Shown here in pieces: positions 34,647 through 42,939 of a DNA stretch of 64,000 nucleotides; position 1 is the first letter of the stretch, and each line of letters begins with the position of its first letter. The DNA comes from Ilumatobacter_A sp045106645 (lineage in GTDB: Bacteria; Actinomycetota; Acidimicrobiia; Acidimicrobiales; Ilumatobacteraceae): the NCBI GenBank assembly GCA_045106645.1, contig JBGCEY010000032.1, forward strand, positions 13,392 to 77,391, given 5' to 3'. The notes below the pieces were generated by a model. It saw only the letters and a list, made by a program, of their open reading frames with translations, had not been told where the DNA came from and ran no database searches. The translations under genes were made by a program, and so were the position numbers.

Positions 34647-35234
34647 TCAGCCGGGGTTCGGTGCCCGGTCGAGAAATCCGGCCAGATCACTGAACTGCGT
34701 GACCCCGTGCGCCCGAAGCAAGTGGGGAAGAACCGCGGCGGTGGCGTGTGCGTCTGACAGAGCCTCGTGCGGACGGTCCAACACCACGCCATAACGTTCG
34801 CAGACATCCATCAGTCGGTGGGAACGCTGTCGGTCGGGGTCGAGTCGACGCGACATGCGCAACGTGCACAGTCGTTGCTCGAGCCGAGCAGTGCGCTCCG
34901 TTGCCAGCCCGTGCTGTTTGGCCGCTCGAACGAGGAATGCACCGTCGAAACGCGCGTTGTGGGCGACGAACATCGAGTCGCCAAGCCGGTCGGTGAGTTC
35001 GTTGACCACGGACTCGAGTCGCGGTGCGCCTCTGAGCATCGACCGGGTGATGCCGTGGATGTCGGTCGGGCCAACGCGCGAGAGCGGCCATTTGAGCCTG
35101 ACGAAGCTGTCCCACTCGTCCAGCACGGCGCCGCTGGCATCGACGGTCACCATGGCGACCTGCAGGACGCGATGTCGCTCGGTGTCGAGACCGGTCGTTT
35201 CGAGGTCGACGACCGCGAAGCGGGGCAAGGCCAT
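34647..35234 (-). CDS. DEDDh 3'-5' exonuclease (DnaQ-like)
   Basis: The 195-residue protein has the three exonuclease motifs: ExoI FAVVDLETTGLD (Asp, Glu near 10-12), ExoII FVAHNARFDGAFL (Asp near 98) and ExoIII HEALSDAHATAAVL (His and Asp near 158-163), so it is a DEDDh-type 3'-5' nuclease related to DNA polymerase III epsilon. It is shorter than PolC proofreaders and has no other domains, so it may be a repair or RNA exonuclease. It is cytosolic and lies near the damage regulators PafB/PafC. Confidence 0.88.
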   Translation of the reverse strand: MALPRFAVVDLETTGLDTERHRVLQVAMVTVDASGAVLDEWDSFVRLKWPLSRVGPTDIHGITRSMLRGAPRLESVVNELTDRLGDSMFVAHNARFDGAFLVRAAKQHGLATERTARLEQRLCTLRMSRRLDPDRQRSHRLMDVCERYGVVLDRPHEALSDAHATAAVLPHLLRAHGVTQFSDLAGFLDRAPNPG

Positions 35235-35300
35235 GAGATCACCTTAGACAGGGGGTACCTCAGTCACCGCGGCGCTCAGACCCAGCGGGTGGGGCCGTGA

Positions 35301-35624
35301 TCAGGAAGCGCTTTGATGATGACGAGCGCGGATGCCGATCGGTGCCGACACGGTGAACCCGAGAAGATGACGATCCTCTTCGGACTCGCCCGCCCAGAAC
35401 CCGTACTCATGATTCGATCGGGCGAAGTCCCGACAAGGTTCGGCCACCGGGCAGGCGTCACACAGGCTTTGTGCCTTTGCTTCTCGACGGGCCCGGGCTT
35501 GAGGCCGCTCGGCCTTCTTTGCAAAGAACAGAATCGTGTTGCCTTTACACGCAGCATCGTCTCGCCAGTTCGGGTTGACGGCTGGAGCGTCTCCTCCGTC
35601 TGTTTCGAATCCGATGATGGCCAT
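35301..35624 (-). CDS. WhiB-family transcriptional regulator
   Basis: The 107-residue protein has the WhiB pattern: Cys26 in AACKGN, Cys55, Cys58 and Cys64 in CDACPVAEPCRDFA (CxxCxxxxxC) and the downstream GFWAGESEEDR, a G[VI]WGG-like turn, with a basic tail RARHHQ. Such proteins bind a [4Fe-4S] cluster and control development or stress genes with RNA polymerase sigma A. The ATG at 35624 was chosen because AAGGAG is just upstream of it. It stands alone, with an AT-rich inverted repeat in its promoter region. Confidence 0.9.
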   Translation of the reverse strand: MAIIGFETDGGDAPAVNPNWRDDAACKGNTILFFAKKAERPQARARREAKAQSLCDACPVAEPCRDFARSNHEYGFWAGESEEDRHLLGFTVSAPIGIRARHHQSAS

Positions 35625-35680
35625 TGCTCTCCTTGCCCTGTAGGGAAACCGAAGTGATCGAGTCGGGCGGACGATCTGTC

Positions 35681-35698
35681 TCATTTAACACTAAATGA
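35681..35698. promoter_or_regulatory. AT-rich inverted repeat upstream of whiB-like gene
   Basis: TCATTTA, a 4-nt spacer (ACAC) and TAAATGA form a perfect 7-bp inverted repeat in an otherwise G+C-rich sequence, 57 bp upstream of the WhiB ATG (35624, minus). Position and composition fit an operator or promoter element. The binding protein is unknown. Confidence 0.55.
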
Positions 35699-35784
35699 AA
35701 ATCGTCGGATTGGCAAGCGAATGGGACGACCGTCACGGGGTCTGTCGAGCTCGGTCGAACGTTCGTGAAGGAGGTGCGCTGGGG

Positions 35785-37209
35785 CTACAGAAGTTCGGCG
35801 GCAAGGCTCGCCACGTCACTGCGTTCGCAGGCAGTGAGGGTGATGTGGCCGAAGCATCGCTGGTCGGCAAACGCCGCGGACAGCACGCTGAGTGCGTTGT
35901 TTGCCTCACCGAGGTACGGCGCATCGATCTGGGTCGTGTCACCCGTGAAGATCACTTTGGTGCCGTTGCCGACCCGGGTGAGGATCGTGCGCAGTGTGGT
36001 GGGTTCGAGATTCTGCGCCTCGTCGATCACGACGATCTGATGTTGGAGAGAGCGGCCTCGGAGGAACGTCACCGATTCGAGGGACAGTTGATCACGCTCG
36101 GTGAGCTCATCGATCAGCCGGCGCGCATCGTGGCTGTTGCCGTGGTCGGTGAGCGCAACGATCGCGTCGTGGATCGCGGACATCCACGGGTCGAGCTTCT
36201 CGTCGAGCCCCCCAGGGAGAAAGCCGATGTCGGCGCGTCCGACCGGCACGAGCGGGCGGTAAATCGCCATCCGTTCGTACCGCTGCTGCTCGACGACCAT
36301 CTCGAGGCCGGCGGCGATGGCCAGCAGGGTCTTGCCGGTTCCGGCGTGACCGTCGAGTGCGATCACCGAGATGTCGGGGTCGAGGAGGAGTTCCAGCGCG
36401 AAACGTTGCTCTTTGTTGCGCGGGCGCAGCCCCCACGGTTCGGGTGGGGTGTGGGGGAGGAGCACGTACTCGTCGCCGACGGTGCGCGTCAGCGCCGACT
36501 GTGAACCGCAGCGCAAGACAGCGAACTCGTTCTCCTTGGGCCGCGGCGACCGGTCTGCGCTGATGGCGTCGCACGCCAACGCACCAGCGGCGTACAGACA
36601 ATCGACGCTCTCATACGTCGCCTCGATCGTGGTCCAGCCGATTGCTGCAATGGGTTCACCGGCGCGGCCAGGAGCGTGGGCGATGGCTTGCACGCCGAGA
36701 TGAGCCGCTTTGATGCGCAACGCCGCGTCGTTGCTGACCATGGTGGTCGGCCCGAAGTCGGACTGTCCGATCGCTGCGCCGATGATCCGGTTGTCGGCGA
36801 TGGTCGGGTCGAGGCCGTGCTCGACGAGTAGATGCTTGCGGATGTTGTTGATCTCGATCTGCAACGTTGCTGACCCCGTGCCGGTCGCAACCGGCTGCGC
36901 AAGCGAGCCGCCGTGGCGGACCCGGAGATCCTCGAGGGTGCGGAGCGCCGTGCGCGCAGCTCGTCCAACATCATCTGAGCGGGTCTTGAGGCCGTCGAGT
37001 TCTTCCACGACGGTGAGCGGGACGATCACGTCGACGTCGTGGAACTCGAGCACGCACATCGGATCCGCAATGAGCACGGAGGTGTCGAGGACGAGGCGCG
37101 TGCGCCGGTCTTGCTCGGAACCGCCGACCTGATCACCCGCCTGCACTGGCTGCGTGCTCGCAGGGTGGGCGAGCGGGGCGGGGGAGGCAAGCAGGTCGGC
37201 CAAGATCAC
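35785..37209 (-). CDS. PIN-domain/PhoH-type ATPase
   Basis: The 474-residue protein joins an N-terminal PIN RNase domain (about 35-170: LVLDTSVLIADP, VVEELDGLK, TMVSNDAALRIKA with its conserved acidic residues) to a C-terminal PhoH ATPase (about 260-470: ALDGHAGTGKTLLA Walker A, IVVIDEAQNLEP Walker B, VIFTGDTTQID). This PhoH2-like layout acts as an RNA unwinding and cleaving enzyme in actinobacteria. It starts with GTG at 37209. A perfect CCTGATCAGG palindrome sits at 37211-37220, directly upstream. Confidence 0.87.
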   Translation of the reverse strand: MILADLLASPAPLAHPASTQPVQAGDQVGGSEQDRRTRLVLDTSVLIADPMCVLEFHDVDVIVPLTVVEELDGLKTRSDDVGRAARTALRTLEDLRVRHGGSLAQPVATGTGSATLQIEINNIRKHLLVEHGLDPTIADNRIIGAAIGQSDFGPTTMVSNDAALRIKAAHLGVQAIAHAPGRAGEPIAAIGWTTIEATYESVDCLYAAGALACDAISADRSPRPKENEFAVLRCGSQSALTRTVGDEYVLLPHTPPEPWGLRPRNKEQRFALELLLDPDISVIALDGHAGTGKTLLAIAAGLEMVVEQQRYERMAIYRPLVPVGRADIGFLPGGLDEKLDPWMSAIHDAIVALTDHGNSHDARRLIDELTERDQLSLESVTFLRGRSLQHQIVVIDEAQNLEPTTLRTILTRVGNGTKVIFTGDTTQIDAPYLGEANNALSVLSAAFADQRCFGHITLTACERSDVASLAAELL

Positions 37210-37673
37210 TCCTGATCAGGTTGGGTTCGGTTGGTTGGAACGGGGTGCGTACTCAACGAAGGTCAGTGTGTCCCGCGGGTGCGTCGTCGGCGTGGATGCC
37301 GCGCGATTGGGCCGCTGAGCTGGCCGTTTGCGGCTTCGGTCCCCGTGCTGTCCGCCGGGTGAGGGTGGTTGGTCGACGCCGTCGATGGTGAGTGGCGTCG
37401 GTGTGTGCGGTCCGGGTTCACTCGTTGACAGAACGGTCTCAGGTGGCCTTGTCGTCCAGCGAATCGACATGCCGTCGAACCGTTGAGCTCGCGCCGGAGG
37501 CAAGCAGCGCAAAGCTCGTTCGCCGTAGTTGTTGCATTTGCAATGAGATGTGGGGTTGCGTTGTAGGGGGGTTTGCAAGTCACATGGTTGTCATTCGGCC
37601 CCTCAGGGTCGCTTGACTCCGGCACTTGCCGGAATGAACAGTTACAGCCTCAATCCACGAAAGGGTTCCAAAC
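37210..37673. promoter_or_regulatory. 464-bp intergenic region between phoH-like and HU genes
   Basis: I see no credible gene here; the open frames are antisense-type and lack coding bias. It contains three possible control elements. A CCTGATCAGG palindrome (37211-37220) is next to the PhoH start. TTGCA-TT-TGCAA lies at 37532-37543. TCCGGCA-CT-TGCCGGA (37618-37633) overlaps a TTGACT (37613-37618) that could be a -35 box for the HU gene; the -10 is not obvious. It probably carries divergent promoters. Confidence 0.45.
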
Positions 37674-37964
37674 ATGGCAACCAAAGCAGAAATGATCGAC
37701 GCAGTCGCAGACGCCGCTGGCGTGTCCAAGGCCGACGCCGAGCGCACCATCGGAGCGTTCTTCGATCACGTCGTGAAGACCGCGAAGGCTGGCGACAAGG
37801 TCGCATGGCCGGGCTTCGGCAGCTTCAGCACCACGCAGCGCAGCGCCCGCACGGGCCGCAACCCCCAGACCGGTGCGCCCGTGAAGATCGCAGCCTCGAC
37901 GGCCATGAAGTTCTCGTCGAGCTCAGCGCTCAAGGAAGCCCTCAACGGCAAGAAGAAGAAGTGA
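37674..37964 (+). CDS. hup: HU-family nucleoid protein
   Basis: The 96-residue protein matches HU: ATKAEMIDAVADAAGVSKADAERTIGAFFDHV (helices), then the beta-arm segment VAWPGFGSFSTTQRSARTGRNPQTGAPVKI, which contains the conserved GFGSF and RxGRNPxTG, and a short basic KKKK tail. It bends and compacts DNA. The start has AAAGGG about 9 nt upstream. The gene is followed after 4 bp by a stand-alone H1-like basic protein, so the arrangement looks like a split version of the HU with an H1-like tail known from mycobacteria. Confidence 0.93.
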   Translation: MATKAEMIDAVADAAGVSKADAERTIGAFFDHVVKTAKAGDKVAWPGFGSFSTTQRSARTGRNPQTGAPVKIAASTAMKFSSSSALKEALNGKKKK

Positions 37965-37968
37965 CCTG

Positions 37969-38202
37969 ATGGCTCCGAAGCGTCCAGCCAAGAAGGCTGC
38001 AGCAAAGAAGGCCCCCGCCAAGAAGAAGGCCGCAGCCAAGCAGGCTGTTGCCAAGAAGGCGCCGGCGAAGAAGAAGGCCGCAGCCAAGAAGGCTGTGGCG
38101 AAGAAGAGCCCGGCCAAGAAGAAGGCTGCTGCCAAGAAGGCGCCAGCGAAGAAGAAGGCCGCAGCCAAGAAGGCTGTTGCCAAGAAGTCCACGAAGCGCT
38201 GA
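37969..38202 (+). CDS. stand-alone lysine/alanine-rich H1-like protein
   Basis: The 77-residue protein consists almost entirely of Lys, Ala and Pro in repeats such as KKAPAKKKAAAKKAVAKK, repeated about five times in a period near 14-15 residues. No folded domain is visible, so it should be a disordered, strongly basic DNA-binding tail like the C-terminus of histone H1. It starts 4 bp after the HU stop and should be co-translated. The repeated codons could expand or shrink by slippage. The same type of sequence ends the Ku protein at 57100-57320. Confidence 0.8.
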   Translation: MAPKRPAKKAAAKKAPAKKKAAAKQAVAKKAPAKKKAAAKKAVAKKSPAKKKAAAKKAPAKKKAAAKKAVAKKSTKR

Positions 38203-38234
38203 TTCCAGCGCCCTCGGGGCACGTGAACATGATG

Positions 38235-38275
38235 AGCGGGCGGCGACCTTCGGGTCGTCGCCTGCTCTGCTTTTC
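38235..38275 (+). terminator. Rho-independent terminator after the HU operon
   Basis: A 14-bp stem (AGCGGGCGGCGACC with GGTCGTCGCCTGCT, two G-U wobbles) closes a UUCG tetraloop and is followed by CTCTGCTTTT. The geometry is a textbook intrinsic terminator. It lies 33 bp after the H1-like gene's stop. Confidence 0.85.
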
Positions 38276-38293
38276 AGCGTGGTGGCGGTGTTC

Positions 38294-39025
38294 TCACAAG
38301 CTGGTGATGAGCTTGAACACCTCGCCGGCGGCGATGCCGTGCGGCGCACCCAGTTCCCCCAGCCGGCCGCGAATGCGATCTCGGAACGTGTCCAACTCGG
38401 CGTCGTCGACCGCTTTCATCGTCGACTCGAACTGACTGTCGTGCGCCAGGAGCGCGTCGAGTTTCGTGTCCACGAAGGAAGAGACGTCTTCGATGTGATC
38501 AGGTTCGTCTGCTTCCCACAAGAGCAACGCGTCAGGCCGGTGGTGGTCGACCGGATGCTCCTTGAAGAAGTGCGGATCGCGCGCAGCCACGATTCCCTCA
38601 CACGCCAACAGCCCAGCGTGACGATGATCGGGGTGGAGTCGGTACCGCTTCCAAGGGTCGTGCCCGAGCACGACCGATGGACGCAGCTCGCGAATCACCA
38701 GAGCAACCCGTCCTCGCTGTGACAGGCCGCTCTCGAGTTCGCCGTCGACGTACTCGAGAAACCTCACCTCTCCAGCTCGCGGGCCGCCGAGACGCCGGGC
38801 GGCCTCACGTTGTTCGAGTTGGCGACGTGCCGCCAGCGCAGCAACATCAGCGTCGCCATCCCAGGTCCCCTTCGAACCGTCCGTACACACGAGGTGGTGA
38901 ATGGTGCAGCCGTCGGCCGCCCACTTGGCCAAGACGCCGCCGCAACCGAACTCGACATCGTCAGGGTGAGCACCGATCGCCAACGCCGACGATGGTGTCG
39001 AGAGGTTGCGCGACCATTCGCTCAT
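38294..39025 (-). CDS. PIG-L/LmbE family deacetylase
   Basis: The 243-residue protein has the zinc-binding AHPDDVEFGCGG (about 19-30) and HPDHRHAG near 135, which place it in the PIG-L/LmbE family of N-acetylglucosaminyl deacetylases (MshB and relatives). These release acetate from GlcNAc-linked substrates. Which sugar is unknown; mycothiol biosynthesis is one option, since a mycoredoxin-like gene is in the window. The ATG at 39025 overlaps the CofC stop (ATGA), so the pair is coupled; an upstream ATG would overlap CofC by 61 bp. Confidence 0.82.
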   Translation of the reverse strand: MSEWSRNLSTPSSALAIGAHPDDVEFGCGGVLAKWAADGCTIHHLVCTDGSKGTWDGDADVAALAARRQLEQREAARRLGGPRAGEVRFLEYVDGELESGLSQRGRVALVIRELRPSVVLGHDPWKRYRLHPDHRHAGLLACEGIVAARDPHFFKEHPVDHHRPDALLLWEADEPDHIEDVSSFVDTKLDALLAHDSQFESTMKAVDDAELDTFRDRIRGRLGELGAPHGIAAGEVFKLITSL

Positions 39026-39669
39026 CTCCGAGGCAGTGCTGGCGGATGGGTGTAGGGGTTGACCTGGATCGTTGGCAGCCATGTCGGAAGAACCTCTCGG
39101 AGCAGGGGATGGGTGAGATCGTGGGGTGTATCGAGGTCGAGCGACAGTTCGGGGTCGCGACGGACTTCGATGGAGAGTCCGGCGGCTGTAGCAGTATCGC
39201 GATGACGCTCGAAGGACCGCGAGCCGTAGGACGCTGTCACGTTCATCGGTTCAGTTGCCGCCGGGAGCGGAAACGACATGACGTTCGTGCCATCGCTGTT
39301 TGGATCGGGAACGAACGTCGCAGTGTCGCGGCGGGCGACCCCGAGCAGGCGGCCCGGCAGCGGAAGGTCGGCGTGGCTGACAATGACGTGTTCGAAACCT
39401 CGTCGACGCAAGACGGCAAGGCCGTCGTCAACGGCGCCGTTGAGTCCCAACTCGGCCGTCCAGAGCGCGGTGGCGCCGCAGGCCTCGGCCCAACGCTGGA
39501 CCTCGGCGTCGTCGCACACCACGAAGACGGGAGTTCCTTGGGTTGCGGCAATCACGCCTTCTGCAAGCCACCTGGCCAGACGGCGTCGTTCGTCTGGCGA
39601 CAACACACGAGCGAGACGGCTCTTGGCCGCAGTGAACGCCTTGACGGGCACGAGGACGGCAAGGTTCAC
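39022..39669 (-). CDS. cofC: CofC/FbiD-type guanylyltransferase (F420 biosynthesis)
   Basis: The 215-residue protein has the nucleotidyltransferase motif VLVPVKAFTAAKSRLARVLSPDERR (N-terminus), VVCDDAEV, VIVSHADLPLP (metal/nucleotide-binding) and DPNSDGTNVMSFPLP, all typical of CofC. The enzyme activates phosphoenolpyruvate or 2-phospholactate with GTP to start coenzyme F420 side-chain synthesis. Start is GTG at 39669, which gives the family's N-terminus. The downstream deacetylase is coupled to it. Other F420 genes are not in the window. Confidence 0.87.
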   Translation of the reverse strand: MNLAVLVPVKAFTAAKSRLARVLSPDERRRLARWLAEGVIAATQGTPVFVVCDDAEVQRWAEACGATALWTAELGLNGAVDDGLAVLRRRGFEHVIVSHADLPLPGRLLGVARRDTATFVPDPNSDGTNVMSFPLPAATEPMNVTASYGSRSFERHRDTATAAGLSIEVRRDPELSLDLDTPHDLTHPLLREVLPTWLPTIQVNPYTHPPALPRR

Positions 39670-39834
39670 CGACGCAAGTGTAGGAAGGTGAGTCCGCGAT
39701 CTGGAATGCGAGCGCAACGGAACCGATCGTGCGCATCGGGTGTTGCTCGCCCGCGCTCCGCGGCCACGGGCGTTCGGGCAAGGAGCTACGGTCGGCGTTG
39801 TTCGTCGGAGTGACGAGGGATCGGGAGACACACC

Positions 39835-40836
39835 ATGGGTAAGGAAATCCAAGTCGGCGTGATCGGCGCTGGGTCGTGGGGGACGACGGTCGCGGCGATG
39901 ACCAGTGCGAATGCATCCACTCAGCTCTGGGCGCGCCGAGAGGCGCTCGCAGCAGAAATCAACGAGGAGCACACGAACTCGTCCTACCTCCCGTCGTTTG
40001 CGTTGCCGGAGGTACTTCGAGCCACGAGTGACCTCGAGCAGATCGTGAGTCAGGCAGACGTCATTGTCATGGCGGTGCCGTCCCACGGCTACCGCGAGGT
40101 GGCCCGTGACGTCGCTGCACATTTGCGTGCATGGGTGCCCGTCGTGACGCTGTCGAAAGGCCTCGAGCGCGACACGCAGCGCAGGATGAGCGAAGTGACC
40201 GAAGAGGAGATGCCCGGTCACCCCGTTGCGGTGTTGACGGGTCCGAACCTCGCAAAGGAGATCATCGGCGGTCAACCCGCAGCGAGCGTCGTGGCGATCG
40301 ACGACCACCGGATCGCAGCCGAACTGCAGCGCTTGTTCTCGCGGCCGTCGCTTCGGGTCTACACGAACCCCGATGTTGTTGGCTGCGAGGTGGCTGGGGT
40401 GGTGAAGAACGTCATTGCCATTGCATCGGGCATGGCTCAAGGTATGGGGTTCGGCGACAACACGCGAGCCACGCTCATCACTCGGGGCTTGGCCGAGATG
40501 ACGCGGCTGGGTGAAGAGCTCGGTGGGGACCCTGCCACCTTCGCCGGATTGGCCGGGATGGGCGATCTCATCGCCACCTGCTCGTCGACTCAGAGCCGCA
40601 ACAACACCGTCGGGCTCCGGCTCGGCAAGGGCGAGACGATCGAAGAAATCGTGTCCTCGATGAACATGGTCGCCGAAGGCGTCAAGTCGTGTCCGAGTGT
40701 GCTGACGCTTGCGGCGCAGGCAGGCGTGGAGATGCCGATTGCTGAGCAGGTCGTTGCGGTCTGCCATGAGGGTCGGTCCGCAAAGGACGCATTGACTGCC
40801 TTGATGGACCGTGATGCCAAGAGCGAACACGACTGA
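39835..40836 (+). CDS. gpsA: glycerol-3-phosphate dehydrogenase [NAD(P)+]
   Basis: The 333-residue protein has the N-terminal VGVIGAGSWGTTVA dinucleotide-binding motif, VIVMAVPSHGYREV, VLTGPNLAKEI, GVVKNVIAIASGMAQGMGFGDNTRA (catalytic Lys near 200) and AGMGDLIATCSSTQSRN. It reduces dihydroxyacetone phosphate to sn-glycerol 3-phosphate for phospholipid synthesis. Length and order match GpsA. It is divergent from cofC (166-bp gap) and followed by a hypothetical gene 36 bp on. Confidence 0.95.
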   Translation: MGKEIQVGVIGAGSWGTTVAAMTSANASTQLWARREALAAEINEEHTNSSYLPSFALPEVLRATSDLEQIVSQADVIVMAVPSHGYREVARDVAAHLRAWVPVVTLSKGLERDTQRRMSEVTEEEMPGHPVAVLTGPNLAKEIIGGQPAASVVAIDDHRIAAELQRLFSRPSLRVYTNPDVVGCEVAGVVKNVIAIASGMAQGMGFGDNTRATLITRGLAEMTRLGEELGGDPATFAGLAGMGDLIATCSSTQSRNNTVGLRLGKGETIEEIVSSMNMVAEGVKSCPSVLTLAAQAGVEMPIAEQVVAVCHEGRSAKDALTALMDRDAKSEHD

Positions 40837-40871
40837 CCCGACGGATTGGGTCGATCGGGGGCTGTCGCTGG

Positions 40872-42236
40872 TTGACTGCTGCGGTGCGTGACGCGGCGAC
40901 ATCCCCGGACTCCAGTGCAGAAGTCGAGGAGCCGCTTGCCGGCGTCACGATCGGGTCCACGGGCCAATTCGCACGCTGGACGGTGAGTCCCTGGGGCTCG
41001 GTCGTTTCGTGGGGTCAGGAGCGTCCGCAAACGCTGGATTGGTTCGTCGCAGCAGACGACCGCTGGCACGTGCCGTCGGAGGAACCAACCATCCGTCAGG
41101 TCCGGATCGAAGGAACCCCGGTGATCGAAACCCGGATGCGGATTCCCGACGGCGATGCGGTCCAGCGAGTGTGGGCGGTTCCGAACGGTGACGGCAATGT
41201 GATCGTCGAGTTCGAGAACGAGTCGCCGATGCCGTTTGCCGTGGCGCTGAGTGGCGCTGATGTCACAACCGATCGGCCGCCTGCGGACGTGCCGATCCAA
41301 GGGATCGAGCTTCCCGAGGGGGCCATCGTGTTACCGGTCGGGCATCGAGCCGTCGTGCGGGTTGCCGTTGCATTCCCGGGCGGAGCGGCACCGCAGTCGC
41401 TAGCCGCAGTGCCGCCGGCTTCGGCGGTTGTGAGCGGCTGGCTACGCGTGGTGGAGCAGGCCAGTCGACTCGTGTTGCCCGATGAACGTTTGGTGGAAGC
41501 ACTGATCGCTGCGCGTTGCGATCTTCTCCTCGAAGGCCCGGTCGATGCTGCAGAGGATCCAGTCGGCTTCTTGCTCGACGTTGCCGAGCTCGTGCGATGC
41601 GGAGACTCAGCGGAGGCGTGGATGGTCGACATCGTCGAGCCCGCAGGGCAGGTGGCAAAGCAGGCTGGCCGACGTGGCGCTGGAGACGACGACGTCGCTG
41701 ATGCACTCGCTGCTCTCGGCGCTTGTCGATTGGTGGCGGTGCGAGCAGGTGATGACCGTGCTGCGGGTGATGTCGACCGAACGATGAAGAAGCTGTCGTC
41801 GCGACACGGAACCATCAGCACATCGGCTGGATCTGCGGGAGCGATCACCTCGTTTGCCGACGTTCGTCGAGGCTCCTCCGTTGGGCGGTTTGTTCGTTCC
41901 ATCGAACGGCGCGTGGCAGACGGCGGGCGTTTGCTTCCTGGTGGAATCCCGAACCTCTGGCTCGGGAGCAACTTCGAGGTACACGGCCTGCCGACGTCAC
42001 CCGATTCCACCGTGTCCTTCGCTGTGCGTTGGCATGGCGAGCGTCCGGCGGTGCTGTGGGAACATCGAGCTGCGGCTGACACCGGGCCGCTCGTCGAGCT
42101 GTCAGCACCTGACGTCGACCCGGACTGGCGCAGCGTCGCTGCCTCGGGCGAAACGCTCTGGCCTGCCCCCGAGCGCGAGCGTGCCCGCACGACGTTGTCG
42201 ATCACCGTGGATCCGGAGGGCGGCAGCTTCGTCTGA
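40872..42236 (+). CDS. hypothetical protein after gpsA
   Basis: I do not recognise this 454-residue protein. It has no signal peptide or membrane segment. The first 180 residues look beta-rich with repeated Trp motifs (FARWTVSPWGSVVSWG, RVWAVPNGDGN). The middle (about 200-300) is helical, and the C-terminal 110 residues are beta-rich again (WLGSNFEVHGLP, SVAASGETLWP). A role with a carbohydrate or membrane-lipid substrate is conceivable but unsupported. A TTG at 40872 or a nearby GTG could be the start. It lies 36 bp after gpsA and 9 bp before rnhB, suggesting one transcription unit. Confidence 0.65.
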   Translation: MTAAVRDAATSPDSSAEVEEPLAGVTIGSTGQFARWTVSPWGSVVSWGQERPQTLDWFVAADDRWHVPSEEPTIRQVRIEGTPVIETRMRIPDGDAVQRVWAVPNGDGNVIVEFENESPMPFAVALSGADVTTDRPPADVPIQGIELPEGAIVLPVGHRAVVRVAVAFPGGAAPQSLAAVPPASAVVSGWLRVVEQASRLVLPDERLVEALIAARCDLLLEGPVDAAEDPVGFLLDVAELVRCGDSAEAWMVDIVEPAGQVAKQAGRRGAGDDDVADALAALGACRLVAVRAGDDRAAGDVDRTMKKLSSRHGTISTSAGSAGAITSFADVRRGSSVGRFVRSIERRVADGGRLLPGGIPNLWLGSNFEVHGLPTSPDSTVSFAVRWHGERPAVLWEHRAAADTGPLVELSAPDVDPDWRSVAASGETLWPAPERERARTTLSITVDPEGGSFV

Positions 42237-42245
42237 CCGGTACCG

Positions 42246-42935
42246 ATGGCTGGCCGAGCAGGATCGAAGAAGCGGGCACCCACCCGTGAGATAGAGAAAT
42301 CACTGTGGGCGCAGGGGTACGAGACAGTGGTCGGTATCGATGAAGTCGGCCGGGGTGCCTGGGCGGGTCCGTTGACCGTGGGCGCAGCGGTCGTCCCACG
42401 CGACACTCGGGTGAACGGTATCCGGGACTCGAAACTGCTGTCGGAACCACGCCGCGAGTTCCTGTTCGATCGAATCGGTGAGTGGTGTGTGAGCTGGGCA
42501 ACGGGGTCGGCGACGCAGCAGGAGTGTGACGAACTCGGGATGTCTGCGGCGCAGAAGCTCGCTGCGCGGCGGGCGATTGCGGCGTTGACTGTGGTGCCGG
42601 ATGTAGCGGTCACCGACGGCACCTGGGACTTCGTGTCGCCCGCAGTGGCCAAGGTCGAACTCGCCGTGAAGGCCGACCTGCGATGCCTGAGCGTCGCGGC
42701 GGCCAGCATTCTTGCCAAGGTGGTCCGGGATCGTCAGATGCGTGAGCACGCACTCCACTTTCCGCAGTGGTCCTTCGACACGAACAAGGGATACCCATGC
42801 TCGGTGCACAAGGCGGCATTAGCGGGATACGGGCCGTCTGCCATTCATCGTCGAAGCTGGGTTTTCATGGACAACTACGTTCCGTGGACCGCCATCCGGC
42901 GCACGCCTCCGGCGGGACAATCAACGCTTTTCTGA
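42246..42935 (+). CDS. rnhB: ribonuclease HII
   Basis: The 229-residue protein has the RNase HII core: GIDEVGRGAWAGPLTVGA (Asp32, Glu33), RDSKLLSEPRRE, a VTDGTWDF Asp, and VKADLRCLSVAAASILAKVVRD. It cleaves RNA at single ribonucleotides and RNA-DNA hybrids. The start ATG at 42246 lies 9 bp after the previous gene. The C-terminus ends in STLF, convergent with otsB 4 bp away. Confidence 0.93.
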   Translation: MAGRAGSKKRAPTREIEKSLWAQGYETVVGIDEVGRGAWAGPLTVGAAVVPRDTRVNGIRDSKLLSEPRREFLFDRIGEWCVSWATGSATQQECDELGMSAAQKLAARRAIAALTVVPDVAVTDGTWDFVSPAVAKVELAVKADLRCLSVAAASILAKVVRDRQMREHALHFPQWSFDTNKGYPCSVHKAALAGYGPSAIHRRSWVFMDNYVPWTAIRRTPPAGQSTLF

Positions 42936-42939
42936 TCGG

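Noticed and set aside
37263..37625. Short minus-strand open frames between the PhoH-like and HU genes
   Set aside because: No coding bias or ribosome site; the region fits promoters instead.
37969..38202. A CRISPR-like or satellite repeat because of regular nucleotide repeats
   Set aside because: The repeats are in-frame codons for Lys and Ala in a co-translated gene with its own terminator.
39670..40902. A long upstream extension of the CofC frame
   Set aside because: It runs antisense through gpsA; the family N-terminus begins at the GTG at 39669.
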